From positions 62,001 through 126,000 of the forward strand of contig JAXMBL010000011.1 of assembly GCA_046349915.1 (NCBI GenBank): a stretch of 64,000 nucleotides of DNA, read 5' to 3'. The position numbers and the translations under genes were made by a program. Source of the stretch: CAIXSC01 sp046349915. Lineage in GTDB: Bacteria > Planctomycetota > Planctomycetia > Pirellulales > Pirellulaceae. Positions 1 to 11,500 of this stretch are shown piece after piece; position 1 is the stretch's first letter; the number at the start of each line of letters is the position of its first letter. Under the pieces are notes generated by a model. The model was given only the letters and a program-made list of their open reading frames with translations, was not told where the DNA came from and made no database searches.

Positions 1-896
1 GACGTGCTGGAGTCGTGCGAAGTCGTCTCGTCAACCTGCAAGATCTTGCGTATCAGCTGGGAACAAGCATGGAACGTCATTGAACGCGCCGTCGAACGTG
101 GCAAAGCCCGTAAGCGTCCGCGACAGATCACCCGAGTAGGCGCTGATGAGAAGGCGTTCAAGAAAGGGCACAGCTACATGACGATCGTCTGCGACATTGA
201 CCAGTCCACGGTCGAATACGTCGCGGACGGTCGTAAGAAAGAGAGCCTCGCGGGCTTTTTCAAGGCCTTTCCGACGCTCAACGCAGTGCGATTCAGGCCA
301 TCGCCATCGACATGCATGAACCGTACGTTCAAGCCATCCGAGAGGAATTGCCCATGGCTGACGACAAGATTGTCCACGATCGCTTCCACATCATGCAGCA
401 CGCCACCAAGGCGGTCGATAAGACACGCAAACGTGAACACAAGGAACTCTCTGAGGCGGGAGATGATCGGCTAGCGAAGACCAAATACCTGTGGCTGACG
501 AGCCAAGAGAATTTGAGCGAGACGCAACAGCAACGCTTCGAAGATGTGTTCACACTCCACCTCAAGACGGCAAAGGCCTGGGCGTACAAAGAGCTGCTAA
601 GGGAAATGTGGGATCACGGAACGCCAAGTGAGCGCGAGTTCTTTCAAAGCTGGTATCGACGAGTCATACACGGCAAACTTGAGCCGATGAAGAAGGTCGC
701 GCGAATGATCAAGTCACGCTTGTCTCAGGTCGTGAGCTACTGCCATCACCGGATCACGAATGCCGTCGCGGAGGGGCTCAACAGCAGGATCATGTCCATC
801 AAACGCCGCGCTCGCGGTTTCAGAAACCCTGAGAACTTCAAGATCGCGATCTTCTTCTACTGCGGAGGCCTAGATTTACGGCCCTACCCACAATAA
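1..896 (+). pseudogene. ISL3-family transposase, 5'-truncated by window edge and frameshifted
   Basis: Two overlapping reading frames together give the C-terminal part of an ISL3-type DDE transposase. The first frame (to about nt 285) carries the first catalytic Asp in VGADEKAFKKGHSY. The second frame continues with AIDMHEPY (second Asp) and NAVAEGLNSRI (catalytic Glu) and stops at nt 894-896. The switch between frames lies at about nt 262-285; a single-base deletion would explain it, since the second frame reads back in register as AQRSAIQAIAIDMHEP from about nt 276. The N-terminal zinc-finger/HTH part lies outside the window. ISL3 transposases are normally one uninterrupted frame, so this copy is probably dead. 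Terminal inverted repeats were not found downstream of the stop. Confidence 0.85.
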
Positions 897-918
897 ACCC
901 GGAAGAACCACTTTCGTA

Positions 919-939
919 CGACGGACTTCCAGTCCGTCG
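919..939 (+). repeat. REP-like palindrome, copy 1
   Basis: Perfect 9-bp arms CGACGGACT and AGTCCGTCG around a TCC loop, preceded by GTA. It sits 23 nt after the transposase stop. The same palindrome occurs ten more times in the window. The rest of the gap up to nt 1232 holds no gene that I can support, only the candidate operator described separately. Confidence 0.85.
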
Positions 940-1174
940 ATCCTCGCGAAGCGAACCATCTCGGAGGTCCATTCAGCTCGTTTCCGTACGTGCGAAGAAG
1001 CGCGCCAAGCACACCCCGCCCCATTTCCGCACGCTCGGCGCAACATCCCGCTTGCCCCCGCACAGCGTTCGCAAGTCGTTTTCACGACACGCTATGTATA
1101 GGTTGTTCATTAACTGAATCGTGTGCGCCCCATCGATCTGGCACGCCTTATGCGTCTCCACTCAGTCATTCATG

Positions 1175-1196
1175 CATGTGCGCAGGTGCGCATATG
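1175..1196. promoter_or_regulatory. Candidate ArsR/SmtB operator
   Basis: A 22-bp imperfect inverted repeat: arms CATGTGCGCA and TGCGCATATG flank a central GG, and nine of ten positions pair. It begins 58 bp upstream of the ArsR-type gene start. ArsR/SmtB repressors bind imperfect dyads of about this size overlapping their own promoter, so autoregulation of the regulator-ATPase unit is the natural reading. No -35/-10 pair was clear enough to call. Confidence 0.5.
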
Positions 1197-1232
1197 TTTT
1201 TGATGGGTGGAGTCGATTGAGGGGAGGCGTTC

Positions 1233-1610
1233 ATGCCGTACCGTCGAATGGCCGCGCTGGAGTTGGGGGAGTTCCTAGGAGCGATCGCTCAGCCACGACG
1301 CATCCAAATCCTCGAGGAATTGCGTAGCGGTCCGCAGGATGTTGGAACGTTGGCGAGGAAGCTTGCTGTGCCGCAAGCAAATGTTTCGCAGCACCTTGCC
1401 GTCCTACGATCTTTGCGAGTGGTGACGGAGCACCGCGAGGGGCGGCGAGTTGTCTATCAACTCAGCTTGCCTCGTCTTGCCGACTGGCTCGTCGAAGGCA
1501 TGCAGTTCTTGCCGACGATGACGGCACAGTCCGACCAATTGAAGGAAGCGGTCATGAATGCTCGTGCCGCTTGGAAATCCGCAACGCATGAGCCAAAGGC
1601 GGGGAGTTGA
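1233..1610 (+). CDS. ArsR-family winged-helix transcriptional regulator
   Basis: A 125-residue protein of the usual length for ArsR/SmtB repressors. Residues about 15-85 form the winged helix: AIAQPRRIQILEELRSG is the first helix pair, DVGTLARKLAVPQANVSQHL the recognition helix-turn-helix, and HREGRRVVYQL the beta wing. The start ATG follows a GAGGGGAGG ribosome-binding site. The recognition region lacks the ELCVCDL metal motif of alpha3 metal sensors (VGTLARKL is there instead), so the inducer cannot be assigned. The next gene, a P-type cation ATPase remnant, starts 4 nt after this stop, so the pair was probably one transcription unit for cation efflux or homeostasis. With the ATPase broken, this gene may persist only as an orphan regulator. 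Confidence 0.9.
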   Translation: MPYRRMAALELGEFLGAIAQPRRIQILEELRSGPQDVGTLARKLAVPQANVSQHLAVLRSLRVVTEHREGRRVVYQLSLPRLADWLVEGMQFLPTMTAQSDQLKEAVMNARAAWKSATHEPKAGS

Positions 1611-1614
1611 ACCG

Positions 1615-3551
1615 ATGTCGAACCGAGAGCAGGAAACTCGACCGTGGCACAGTGAAACCCCGGACGAAGTACGCACGCGACTCGACTCGTCCCCACGCGG
1701 ATTAACGCCGGCGGAAGTCGAGCGACGGCGGCGAGTGTACGGACCGAACTTGTTGCCGGAGAAGGGCCCGTCGCCGTTATGGCTGATCGTGGCGCGGCAG
1801 TTCATCAACCCCTTGATCTACATCCTTATCGCCGCCGCCGCGGTAGTCATTGGCGGATTGGGGATGCTGCTGGGGCATTATTCCCTGATCGAGACCTTCT
1901 TCTTTGTCATCGCCCTGATCGTCTCGGCCATTCCCGAAGGTTTGCCCGTGGCAATGACGGTCGCCTTGGCGGTTGCGACGACCCGCATGGCTCGACGGAA
2001 CGTCATTGTGTGGAGGTTAACCGCGGTCGAGGGTTTAGGGAGTTGTACGCTGATTGCCACGGACAAGACGGGAACCTTGACGTGCAATGAACTGACCGTG
2101 CGCGAGGTAAAGCTCAAGGAGGGCATGATCTATCAGGTGACGGGCGAGGGATTTGAACCCAAGGGGGAGATGGTAGGGAACGGAGTCGCGGTCGATTGCC
2201 AGCGCGACATATCGCTGGCGTGGACGCTCGGCGCGGCGGTGCTCTGCAACGAAGCCGATCTGCACTATCGGTCGGACGCTTGAGCCAGGCGCGGCGACGC
2301 TGTCGACGTCGCGTTGCTCAGTCGCGGCGAAAAAGGAGGTTTTCAAGAACAAAACTACTGGCCGACTACCCGCAGCTTTATCAGATTCCGTTCGAATCCG
2401 AGCAGCAGTATTCGGCGACCTTCCACTCGCACCACGGTGAAACGGTGGTTTTCGTCAAGGGAGCGCCTGAACGAGTGTTGGCGATGTGCCAAGAACGTCT
2501 TAGCGAAGAAGAGTATCAACGCTTGGTCGAGCAGGGGTTGGAAATGGCGACTCGCGGGTTGCGAGTGATTGCGGTCGCCGCGGGAGTCTTGTCGAAGGCG
2601 TCATCGCCGCCCGACTATTCCCAGCCGCTATCCGATGTGACGCTGCTCGGGTTCCTCGGCATGATTGATCCGCTACGAGCGGGGGCGCGCGAGGCCGTGG
2701 CGCAATGCCATACCGCGGGCGTGCGGGTGGCGATGGTCACTGGCGACGGCGTGAACGACGCGCCCGCGCTGCGAGCGGCCAATGTTGGAGTGGCGATGGG
2801 CAAGGCGGGCACCGATGTCGCTCGCGAAGCCAATGAATTGGTGATCAGCGACGACAATTTCAGTCCCATCGTGGGCGGCATCGAGGAAGGACGCATCGCC
2901 TACGACAATATCCGCAAGGTGATTTATCTGTTGGTGTCGATGGGAGCGGCGGAACTGCTGATGGTGCTGCTGGCGGTTGTCACGGGCTTGCCCGTACCTT
3001 TGTTGCCCGTGCAATTGCTTTGGCTTAACCTCGTCACGAACGGCATTCAGGGCGTGGGCATGGCGTTTGAGCCGGGCGAAGGGGATAGATTGCGACGGAA
3101 GCCACGGCCGCCTGGCGAGCCGATTTTCAATCGGCTCATGCTCGAACGCCTTGCGATCGCCGTCCTGGTCGTCGGCGTCGGCGGCTTCCTCGTCTATGAT
3201 CTCGCCATGCGGTTAGGGGCGTCGGTCGAGAGCACTCGCAACCTGCTGCTGCTGACCATGGTTTTGTTCGAGAACTTTCACGTGGGGAATTGCCGTTCGG
3301 AAACTCGTTCCGCGTTCGCGTTCTCGCCGCTCCGCAGCCCCATGCTGTTCTTGGGAACGCTGGGAGCATTTTTGATTCATCTGGTCGGCATGTACACCGC
3401 GGGCTTGCAAGACATTCTTGCGACTCAACCCGTCGACTGGCGATCCTGGGGAGTGGCCCTGGCCGTCGGGTTCTTGGTCATCCCAGTGATCGAATTGTAT
3501 AAGCTGTGGCGACGCTGGCGACTTAACCACGAATCAATCGAATCACGCTAA
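1615..3551 (+). pseudogene. Degenerate P-type cation-transporting ATPase
   Basis: The protein begins MSNREQETRPWH with the cation-ATPase N-terminal domain, then M1/M2 (FINPLIYILIAAAAV), M4 (SAIPEGLPVAMTVALAVATTR) and the phosphorylation motif DKTGT near nt 2062. The gene is broken four ways. The actuator domain with its TGE loop is missing between M2 and M3 (around nt 1855-1870). An in-frame TGA lies at 2281-2283. The frame shifts near nt 2350, where ALLSRGEKGG continues in another frame as LLADYPQLYQIPF. The P-domain jumps from MVTGD directly into GDGVNDAPAL near nt 2736-2750, losing the segment normally between the two TGD motifs. The C-terminal M5-M10 helices are intact. Last residues NHESIESR and the stop come from the downstream repeat array. 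It cannot make a working pump. Confidence 0.88.
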
Positions 3552-4284
3552 TCCAACGAATGAGAGGTCGGAGCTACGTTCGTGGTACGCGACTAACCGT
3601 GACTGACAGAGAGGAAGAAGATTCGAGAGTGCGCGATGCAGGCTAACGGATGTTTCCTCCCGACTGGATTCGTGGAATTCGCGCGATTCGTGGTCCACCT
3701 TCATCCGTGAGCGGTGCTCCGGGAAGTGGACCACGAATTACACTAATCCAACGAATGAGAGATCGGAGCTACGTTCGTGGTACGCGACTAACCGTGACTG
3801 ACAGAGAGGAAGAAGATTCGAGAGTGCGCGATGCAGGCTAACGGATGTTCCCTCCCGACTGGATGCGTGGAATTCGCGCGATTCGTGGTCCGCCTTCATC
3901 CGTGAGCGGTGCTCCGGGAAGTGGACCACGAATCACACGAATCCAACGAATGAGAGGTCGGAGCTACGTTCGTGGTACGCGACTAGCCGTGATTGACTGA
4001 GCGAGGAGAAGATCCGAGTGTGTGTGATGCAGGCTAACGGATTTTTCCTCCCGACTGGATTCGTGGAATTCGCGTGATTCGTGGTCCATCTACATCCGTG
4101 AGCGGTGCTCCGGCGAAGTGGACCACGAATCGCACGAATCCAACGAATGAGAGATCGGAGCTAGTTCGTGGTACGCGACTAACCGCGACTGACTGAGCGA
4201 GGAGAAGATCCGAGTGTGTGTGATGCAGGCTAACGGATTTTTCCTCCGACTGGATTCGTGGAATTCGCGCGATTCGTGGTCCAC
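3526..4284. repeat. Array of four ~170-bp units with inverted-repeat ends
   Basis: Four near-identical units occupy about 3526-3698, 3726-3893, 3921-4088 and 4118-4284, a period of 195-200 bp. Each starts with a GTGGACCACGAAT-type arm and ends with its reverse complement (ATTCGTGGTCCAC), giving arms of about 30 bp with a few mismatches. The inner ~100 bp is conserved between units and has no convincing coding frame. The linkers share TCCGTGAGCGGTGCTCCGG. The first unit overlaps the last codons of the broken ATPase. The right-hand arm ends 19 nt before the stop of the minus-strand gene that follows. The structure resembles a non-autonomous, MITE-like element or a large REP, amplified in tandem. 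Confidence 0.85.
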
Positions 4285-4302
4285 CTATATCCGTGGTCCA
4301 AC

Positions 4303-5361
4303 TTAGATCACAAAGAAAATGAGGAAGGCGATTCCGCCCGTCAGCAAGAGGCCGAAGAACGCGGCCAGCATCCAAACGATGATGACTGCCTTCAACAAAC
4401 TCTCCTTGAAACCATAGTAGGTGCGAACCGAACCGCGCAGGTGGTCAAGCACCGTCCAGAAAAGATAAGTGTTATGCATTAATGCGAAGGGGATGAGTGG
4501 TATCGAGCCGAGACCGAACCAATGGCGGGAAGAATACGTGGCCCAGGCGAGGATCACCATGCTGAATTGGTAGGCGATCAACATACCGTTTCCGAAGACG
4601 GTCACGTGCCAACCCCAGGGTTCGCGCGAGGTCAATCCGTGGAAGCCCATACCGCCCAAGAGTAACCCGAGTACACACCAACTGGCTTGAATTGCGTACT
4701 TGGCTTTGCCTACCGTGGGTGTACCGCCCTCGTCGCTCCAGGTAATCAAAAAGTACAAGGAGAGCGCCGCGAGCGAGAAGTCGGCGGTGAATCCCACCAT
4801 TCGGAGAATGATCTGCAGCGAAATAGAAATGGGTCGAGGCGGCAGGACTCGAGTGTCCTTATCCTTGTCCAAGAACTTGCGCAATGCGTCTGGGCTGCCA
4901 TGGCCGGAAGACGCCTGCGAGGCGGGGCGATGGCCCGAGGGAACTCCCAGGTCGCTGTGAGTGAGTTCGTCGAGGAGCGACTGAAAGGGGGCGGGGCCGA
5001 CTGGCATCCCCGCCTGCTGCATGCCCGAGCCTGGCATACCTGGCGCAGGGCCAGCGGGCGCTCTTGCCCCCGCCGCCGGTGGAATCCAGAGCATGTTGCC
5101 ACAGCCACAGCGAGCATGAGTGCCCTGCATCGCGGGGGTGACCGCATGAACCGCTTGGCACCGAGGGCAACGGATGGCCGCGCCCGAGGGGGCCGCCGCC
5201 GGCGCAGCGGCGCGACGAGTTGCCGCGGGCATCAGCTGTGGCGCCGCGGATGCTGGTCGCGGGATATCGATGGCGGCGCCGCAGGTGCATTGTGCACGCG
5301 TCCCCGCCATCCGATCGTCGACGGCGTGTACGACTCGACAGCGTGGACACTGAACCTGCAT
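4303..5361 (-). CDS. Membrane protein with two N-terminal zinc ribbons
   Basis: A 352-residue protein. Residues 1-35 and 63-95 are two similar ribbons: CPRC..VHAV then CTCG, and CPRC..VHAV then CGCG, each giving four Cys for a zinc. A low-complexity Ala/Pro/Gly/Met linker of about 60 residues follows. The C-terminal half has about five hydrophobic segments (for example around residues 185-210, 230-245, 260-285, 290-310 and 330-352). The ribbon-linker-membrane plan recurs in planctomycete proteins of unknown function; ribbons should face the cytoplasm. I do not recognise a catalytic family. The gene stands alone, divergent from the following giant gene, with about 240 bp between the starts. 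Confidence 0.8.
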   Translation of the reverse strand: MQVQCPRCRVVHAVDDRMAGTRAQCTCGAAIDIPRPASAAPQLMPAATRRAAAPAAAPSGAAIRCPRCQAVHAVTPAMQGTHARCGCGNMLWIPPAAGARAPAGPAPGMPGSGMQQAGMPVGPAPFQSLLDELTHSDLGVPSGHRPASQASSGHGSPDALRKFLDKDKDTRVLPPRPISISLQIILRMVGFTADFSLAALSLYFLITWSDEGGTPTVGKAKYAIQASWCVLGLLLGGMGFHGLTSREPWGWHVTVFGNGMLIAYQFSMVILAWATYSSRHWFGLGSIPLIPFALMHNTYLFWTVLDHLRGSVRTYYGFKESLLKAVIIVWMLAAFFGLLLTGGIAFLIFFVI

Positions 5362-5599
5362 CGCGCTCGACTCCCGTCAGCTAATCTTGTCTACTACCGG
5401 TGGGCGGTATGATAGCCAAGTTTAGACTAAGCCGAGAGACTTGGGACTGTCAACTGTTGATAACTTTTCAGGGCAGTCTTCCGCAAACTCGGCTTTGTTC
5501 GATAATACAGGTCCGCCGGTAGTTTTTTCTCGTCCGGCTCCTTTAGACTGCGTGATCGCGTCCGAAGTTGCCTCGATCCATGTACGAAGGACAAGACAC

Positions 5600-8500
5600 T
5601 TGATTGCACAACACTCCAACTCTTTAGACTGCCGCCGCGTCGTTCCAGCAGTTTGGCTGGCAAGTTGCTGCCTATTGCTGGGATTCGCGACGTCGTTCTG
5701 GGACGCCAGCCATCAGGCGGTGAACGCGGATGAACCCCCGTCCGCGGCGGCCAAACGAGCTCCATTTGCTCGCGAGAACTTGGTCGCCTGGTGTATTGTC
5801 CCGTTCGATTCGAAGAAGCGGGGACCGGCCGAACGAGCGGAGATGGTCCAAAAGCTGGGACTCTCTAAAGTCGCCTACGATTGGCGCGACGAACATGTGG
5901 CGACATTCGAGCAAGAGATTTTGGAGTACCAGAAGCGGGGCATCGAGTATTTCGCGTTTTGGGGCGTGCACGACGAAGCATTTCGTTTGTTTGAAAAGTA
6001 CAAGCTACATCCGCAGATTTGGTTGACGCCGCCCAATCCGACAGGGGCGACAAGGGACGAGCAGATTCAGAAGTCGGCGGCGGCTCTGCTGCCCGTCGTA
6101 GAACGAACCGCCAAAGCGGGTTTGCAACTGGGGCTCTACAACCATGGAGGCTGGGGCGGAGAGCCGGAGAATCTAGTGGCGGTTTGCGAGTACCTGCGGA
6201 CGAAGCAACAGGCCAAGCATGTGGGCATTGTCTACAACCAGCACCACGGGCACGATCATATCGCTCGATTTCCGGCCGCTCTGCAAGCGATGCGGCCTTA
6301 CTTGCTCTGCCTCAACATCAACGGTATGAACCGCGAGGGGGATCGCAAAGGACAGAAAATCCTTCCGCTCGGAGCAGGCAGCGAGGACGTGACGCTATTG
6401 CGCATGATCCGCGACTCGGGTTATCAAGGACCGATTGGCGTCATTGGACATACGCAAGATGATGTGGAGCTGCGGCTGCGAGACAACCTGGATGGACTCG
6501 ACTGGCTCCTTCCGCAACTGCAGGGCGCGGCGCCGGGGCCAGCTCCCAAGTATCGAACTCCCGTTCCAGCCGCCGCTCTCCCGGCAGCCAAGCCAACGGT
6601 CTCGGCGGCGCCCACTCAGCCGTCGCTGCGGTCAGGCAAGTTCGGACAAGCGCTCGACGCCGCGGTTGCGGGACTCTCGGTCCAGGCGGTCGATGAATTG
6701 CGTTCGGCGCCCATTACGGTGGAGTGCTGGGCGAAGCTGACCAGCAAAGCGGGGTTTCAGATTTTGGCGGCCAGCGAGCCCAAGTCGTCCCCCTCGCACT
6801 GGGAGATGTACTCGTATGCGGGGAGCGGTTTCTTCAGCGTGTATATGCCGGGGCGAGGCGGCGAATATCGCTCGAACATCGACATCGCGGATGACCAATG
6901 GCATCACGTCGCCATGGTCTACGAATCGACTCGTCTGCGACTATTCGTGGATGGCAAGCTGGCTCACGATGCGAAGCTTCCGCCCCCACCCGAGGCTCGC
7001 ACTGCCAAGGATGCTCATACTTCCATCGCGATCGGACGGTTGGTTGAGGGAGGAATTGGTTGCGCGGGGCTTATCGACGAGCTGCGTATCCGCCGTGGCG
7101 CCCATGCGATCGAGTTAATGCCAGTCGAGCCGCCAGCGCTCGACGATTCGACCGTCGGGTTGTGGCGATTTGACGCCTTGATCGACAAGACGAAGGTGAA
7201 GGACGAATCGAGTCGCGGGGTGATGGCGGTAGCGGCCATGGACGATGCGATTCAGCGTCCCGCGGCGAACTCCCCGGCCGCCAAAACGGCCTCAGGAAAA
7301 CCGAAGGTGCCCGAACACTGGGGCAAGGGGCAAGTGGGCTTCGAGGGGTGGGAGGAGGATTGGGTCGATCGCCGCTGGCAGGAAGCGGAGGTGGGTGATT
7401 GGTTGGGCGCGATCGTCGCTTTACCGCAGGGGCCTTACCGCAAGGCGATCAACATTCGAGTCGGGGACGAACGTCAAGCAACCGTCTCGTTTGACACGCA
7501 GTATCTGGCGCTGCGAGCGGCCTGGCGCGGGTTCTTGGAATTCAATCCCACTCGATTCGGCATCATCGGCGCACCGAAACCTCAAGGCGAAGTGTTCTTC
7601 ACAATGCCGGAGAAAAATGGCTGGAGCGGCGAACGGCTCCAGTATCGTGGGATGGAGACGAATGGTCGTCGAGTGGTGTTGCGATACGACGTCGATGGGG
7701 TCGCCGTTCGCGAGTCGCCCTGGATCGAGTCGTCGTCCAATGGGTTAGTTGTGACTCGAGCCATCGAGGTCGCTCCGACAACTCGTTCCTTGCAGTGTTT
7801 ACTCTTGGACGCCCCCGAGTCGGGCGCCGGCCCCTCCATCCGCTTGTCGCTGGTAGGCGGGCCGTCGTCATGGCTCGAATCCAAGATCGAAAACGGTCGG
7901 CGGCGAGCCACACTATCGCTCCCCACGCATGATTCGCCGATTCGCATCACGGTCCGCTACGTGACGGGCACTGACGCTCAAGAGAAAGGCGATCCGCCGC
8001 GGAACGCAGCCGATGATTCGCTCAATCTGGCCGAGTCGCTCGACCAGATGGCCGCCCCAGGAGTTCCGCGTTGGAACGCGGCGATCGAAACGACGGTACG
8101 CATCGCGAAGTCGGACGGATCACCCTATGTGGTCGACTCTATCGATCTCCCTTTCGAGAACCCCTATCGCGCGTTGCTCTTCACCAGCGGGCATGACTTT
8201 CTGTCCGACGGAGACATCGTCGTTTGCACGGTGCATGGCGATGTGTGGCGCGTGCAAGTGAAAGGACTCGCGGAAGCAGGCGGCAAAGAAACCAACGCGA
8301 TGGAACTGAAGGCTCGCTGGCGTCGCATCGCGACCGGGCTCCATCAACCGCTGGGGTTGGTCGTGCGGCGAGCGACAGAGGGCGATTCGATTTTCGTGCT
8401 CGGACGCGATCAGATCTCTCGTTTGCGCGATCGTAATCGCGATGGAGAAATGGATGCGTACGAGTGTTTCAGCAATGTCTATCCAACGTCGGCGGGCGGG

Positions 8501-11500
8501 CACGATTACATCACCTGTCTGGAACGCGACGAGGCGGGTCAGTTCTATTTCGCGCATGCCAATCTGGGAATCGTGCGCGTGTCTGCCGACGGCCAGCGGC
8601 ATGAGGTGTTGTCGACGGGCTTGCGAAATCCCAATGGGCTCGGACTAGCGCCCGGACCCGTGGTCACGGCCGCGCCGCAAGAAGGCGACTGGACGCCCGC
8701 TTCGGCCATTTTCGTGTCGCACCACGGCGCTCACTTTGGCGGCGGCGGACCTCGAGTCACCGAGACCCGGCCCTTGGGATACGATCCGCCGCTCGTCTGG
8801 ATTCCGCGGCGAGTCGATAACTCGTCGGGTGGACAAACGTGGGTGACGAGCGACCGCTGGGGACCGCTCGCGGGCTACATGCTGCACTTCTCGTTCGGAC
8901 AATGTTCAATGATGCTGGTGGGAGACGATTCTCGACGAGACCTGACGTTCGACAAATCGAGCGCTGTATCTGTCAAGCGATCCATGGTGGGAGCGAACAA
9001 ACCTGACTCTGCGTTTCTGATGGAGTTCCCCTTTCGCTTTGACTCAGGCGCCATGCGCGGGCGTTTCAGCCCGCACGATGGACAATTGTATGTCACCGGT
9101 TTGCGCGGTTGGACTTCGGCTGCCACTCGCGATGGCTGCCTTCAACGAGTGCGATACACCGGCGAGCCGCTCGATCTGCCTCTCGCGGTGAGGACTTATC
9201 AGAACGGCGTGTCGATCGCATTCACCGAGCCGCTCGATCGAACGACGGCCGAGCAACCGGGCAACTACCACGTCGAGCAGTGGAATTATCGCTACTCGCA
9301 AACCTATGGCTCGCCCGAATACCGAGTGTCCGATTCCAAGCTGGAAGGGCGAGACTTAGTGCGAGTCCGCTCGGCCACATTGCTGGATGAACGCACGGTC
9401 TTTCTTGAACTCAAAGACCCGCAACCCGTGAACGTGATGGCCGTCTCGTGCGCGATTCGGTCCGCGCCAGTCAACGAACAGGCGCCTGGACGCGAGATTC
9501 GCCGGACGATTTACCAAACGATTCACCGCGTGAGTAATCAACGAATCGATGAGGGCCGGCTGGCACGGAAGACAACGCCGGGGAACCTGAATGATCTGGA
9601 AGAAGACGCCTTGCAACCGGGATTGATTGCCCGCTTCGTTTCTGAATCAAGTGGAACTGAGAGTAATCAACTTCCCAACGGATCGCTCAAGCTGAGTGAC
9701 GTCAGTTCGTCGTGGCTTGACCATCGAGTGGACCGTATGGCGGCGATCTTGGTTCCTGCGGGGACGGCGCCGGCGGCACTTGTTCCCGCCGGTCATTTCC
9801 GAGTTCGGTGGGAGGGGTATGTTCGTCTTCCCTTACCGCTGAAGGCTCGTTTCTTCGCCGAGTGCGATGGGGCAGCGGCCGTGATGGTGAATGACGCTCG
9901 AGTCGAGCTAGCGTTCACAACAGGTAAACCCGGAAGAAGCACCGAAAGTGCGGGGGCGACACACGAGATATCGCTGCAAGGCGGCTTGAATAAGTTGGTG
10001 GTGGAGTATCGCTCGCCGCCGGCGGGGACGGCTCGCTTTCGACTTTTCTGGGAGTCGGCGGAGTTTGCTCGCGAACCGTTGCCGCCCTCGGTGCTGTTTC
10101 ATAGCTCCGACGATGGGCAATTGCAGGATGCAACCACGCTGCGTCGGGGACGATCGCTATTTGAATCGCTGAAGTGTTCGGCATGCCATGCTTCGTCGCA
10201 TTCTGCGACGCCCGTCGAGCTGCGTTACGACGCACCGAATCTGAGCAGCGTGGCCTCGTATCGCGATGAATGGTTAGTGGAACGTCTGAGATTGAGTAAA
10301 CGTGAGCAGACTGGCGCGGACGCGAGCGAGACTTTGCGACGCATGCCTCATTGGCGCCTCACGAATGACGAGGCGCGGGACATCGTGGCATGGTTGCGTG
10401 CGAACGTGCCTTCGTCGGGCAAGGAGGCCACGGGCGTCGAGCAGCCGACGGAAGAACTGAAGGCTGAAGGAGCGACGCTCTACGAGAACTGGGGCTGCGC
10501 CGTCTGCCACACTTTCGAAGCGAAGGCGGGCGATGCCTATGGACGACGTTGTCTGGGGGGAATTCGCGAGAAGTATCTTTCAGTTGCGCAATTGGCGGCA
10601 TTCTTGCGCTCGCCGCACAAGTTCCATCCCACGTCGCGCATGCCTGATTTTCAACCCGATGAGCGATCGGCTTTAAGACTCGCGGTTTACTTGATCGAGC
10701 GTGCCGAGGCGCCGAATCGGCAAGCTTCGGCCGTATCGAGCGACAATCGGTCAGCAGCGGCCGTGGAACGTGGAGCAAAGCTGGCGTTCGAGCGAGGTTG
10801 CTTGCAGTGTCACGGTCTCGGCGAGAAGAAGGCCGAGCCGCGCGCGGACGCAGTTCCCCTCGTCGACCTCGCTTCCCCGCGCGGTTGCCTGTCGGTCTCG
10901 CGTCACACGAATCCACTCACACCATGGTATTCGGTGTCGCCAGCGGACCGCGCCGCATTGCAACGCTACGTGGTCGCTCTGCGGGGTGATGCGGCACTCT
11001 CCAATCGCAGTGCGCTGGCCGAAGCATCGCGTTCGCTGGTGGAGAGTCTACGCTGCGCTAGTTGCCATGATCGTGACTCGGCGCGCAGCGCCCGTGGGCG
11101 AATTCTGGTCGATGAAAGTGAACGAGGGCTAGCCCCCGAACCGCTGCCGAACCTGACTTGGGCCGGAGAGAAACTTCAGGCTCACTGGACTGGCCAGTTT
11201 CTGCGCGGCGAACAACGCGAGGAACGACTGCGACCTTGGCTCAAAGGACGAATGCCCAGTTTTTCGTATCATGCCGAAACGTTGGCCCAGGGGATGTCCG
11301 CTGAGCATGGCGTGGATGACCACGCACCTGCGCCCTTCTCAGTCGATCGGCAATTAGCGTCGCTGGGTGATCAATTGACTCAACGATCAGCGCTCGATTG
11401 TCGCCAGTGTCACGCCGTCGGAAACCAACCAGCCCAGGGCGACGATCAGACCAAGATCGCGCCCGGAATCAATTTTGTGCGAGTCAAGAGTCGTTTACGA

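Noticed and set aside
2196..2350. Upstream part of the second ATPase frame as a separate gene start
   Set aside because: It is Arg-rich out-of-frame reading; the true protein runs in the first frame to about nt 2350 (GDAVDVALLSRGEKGG) despite the TGA.
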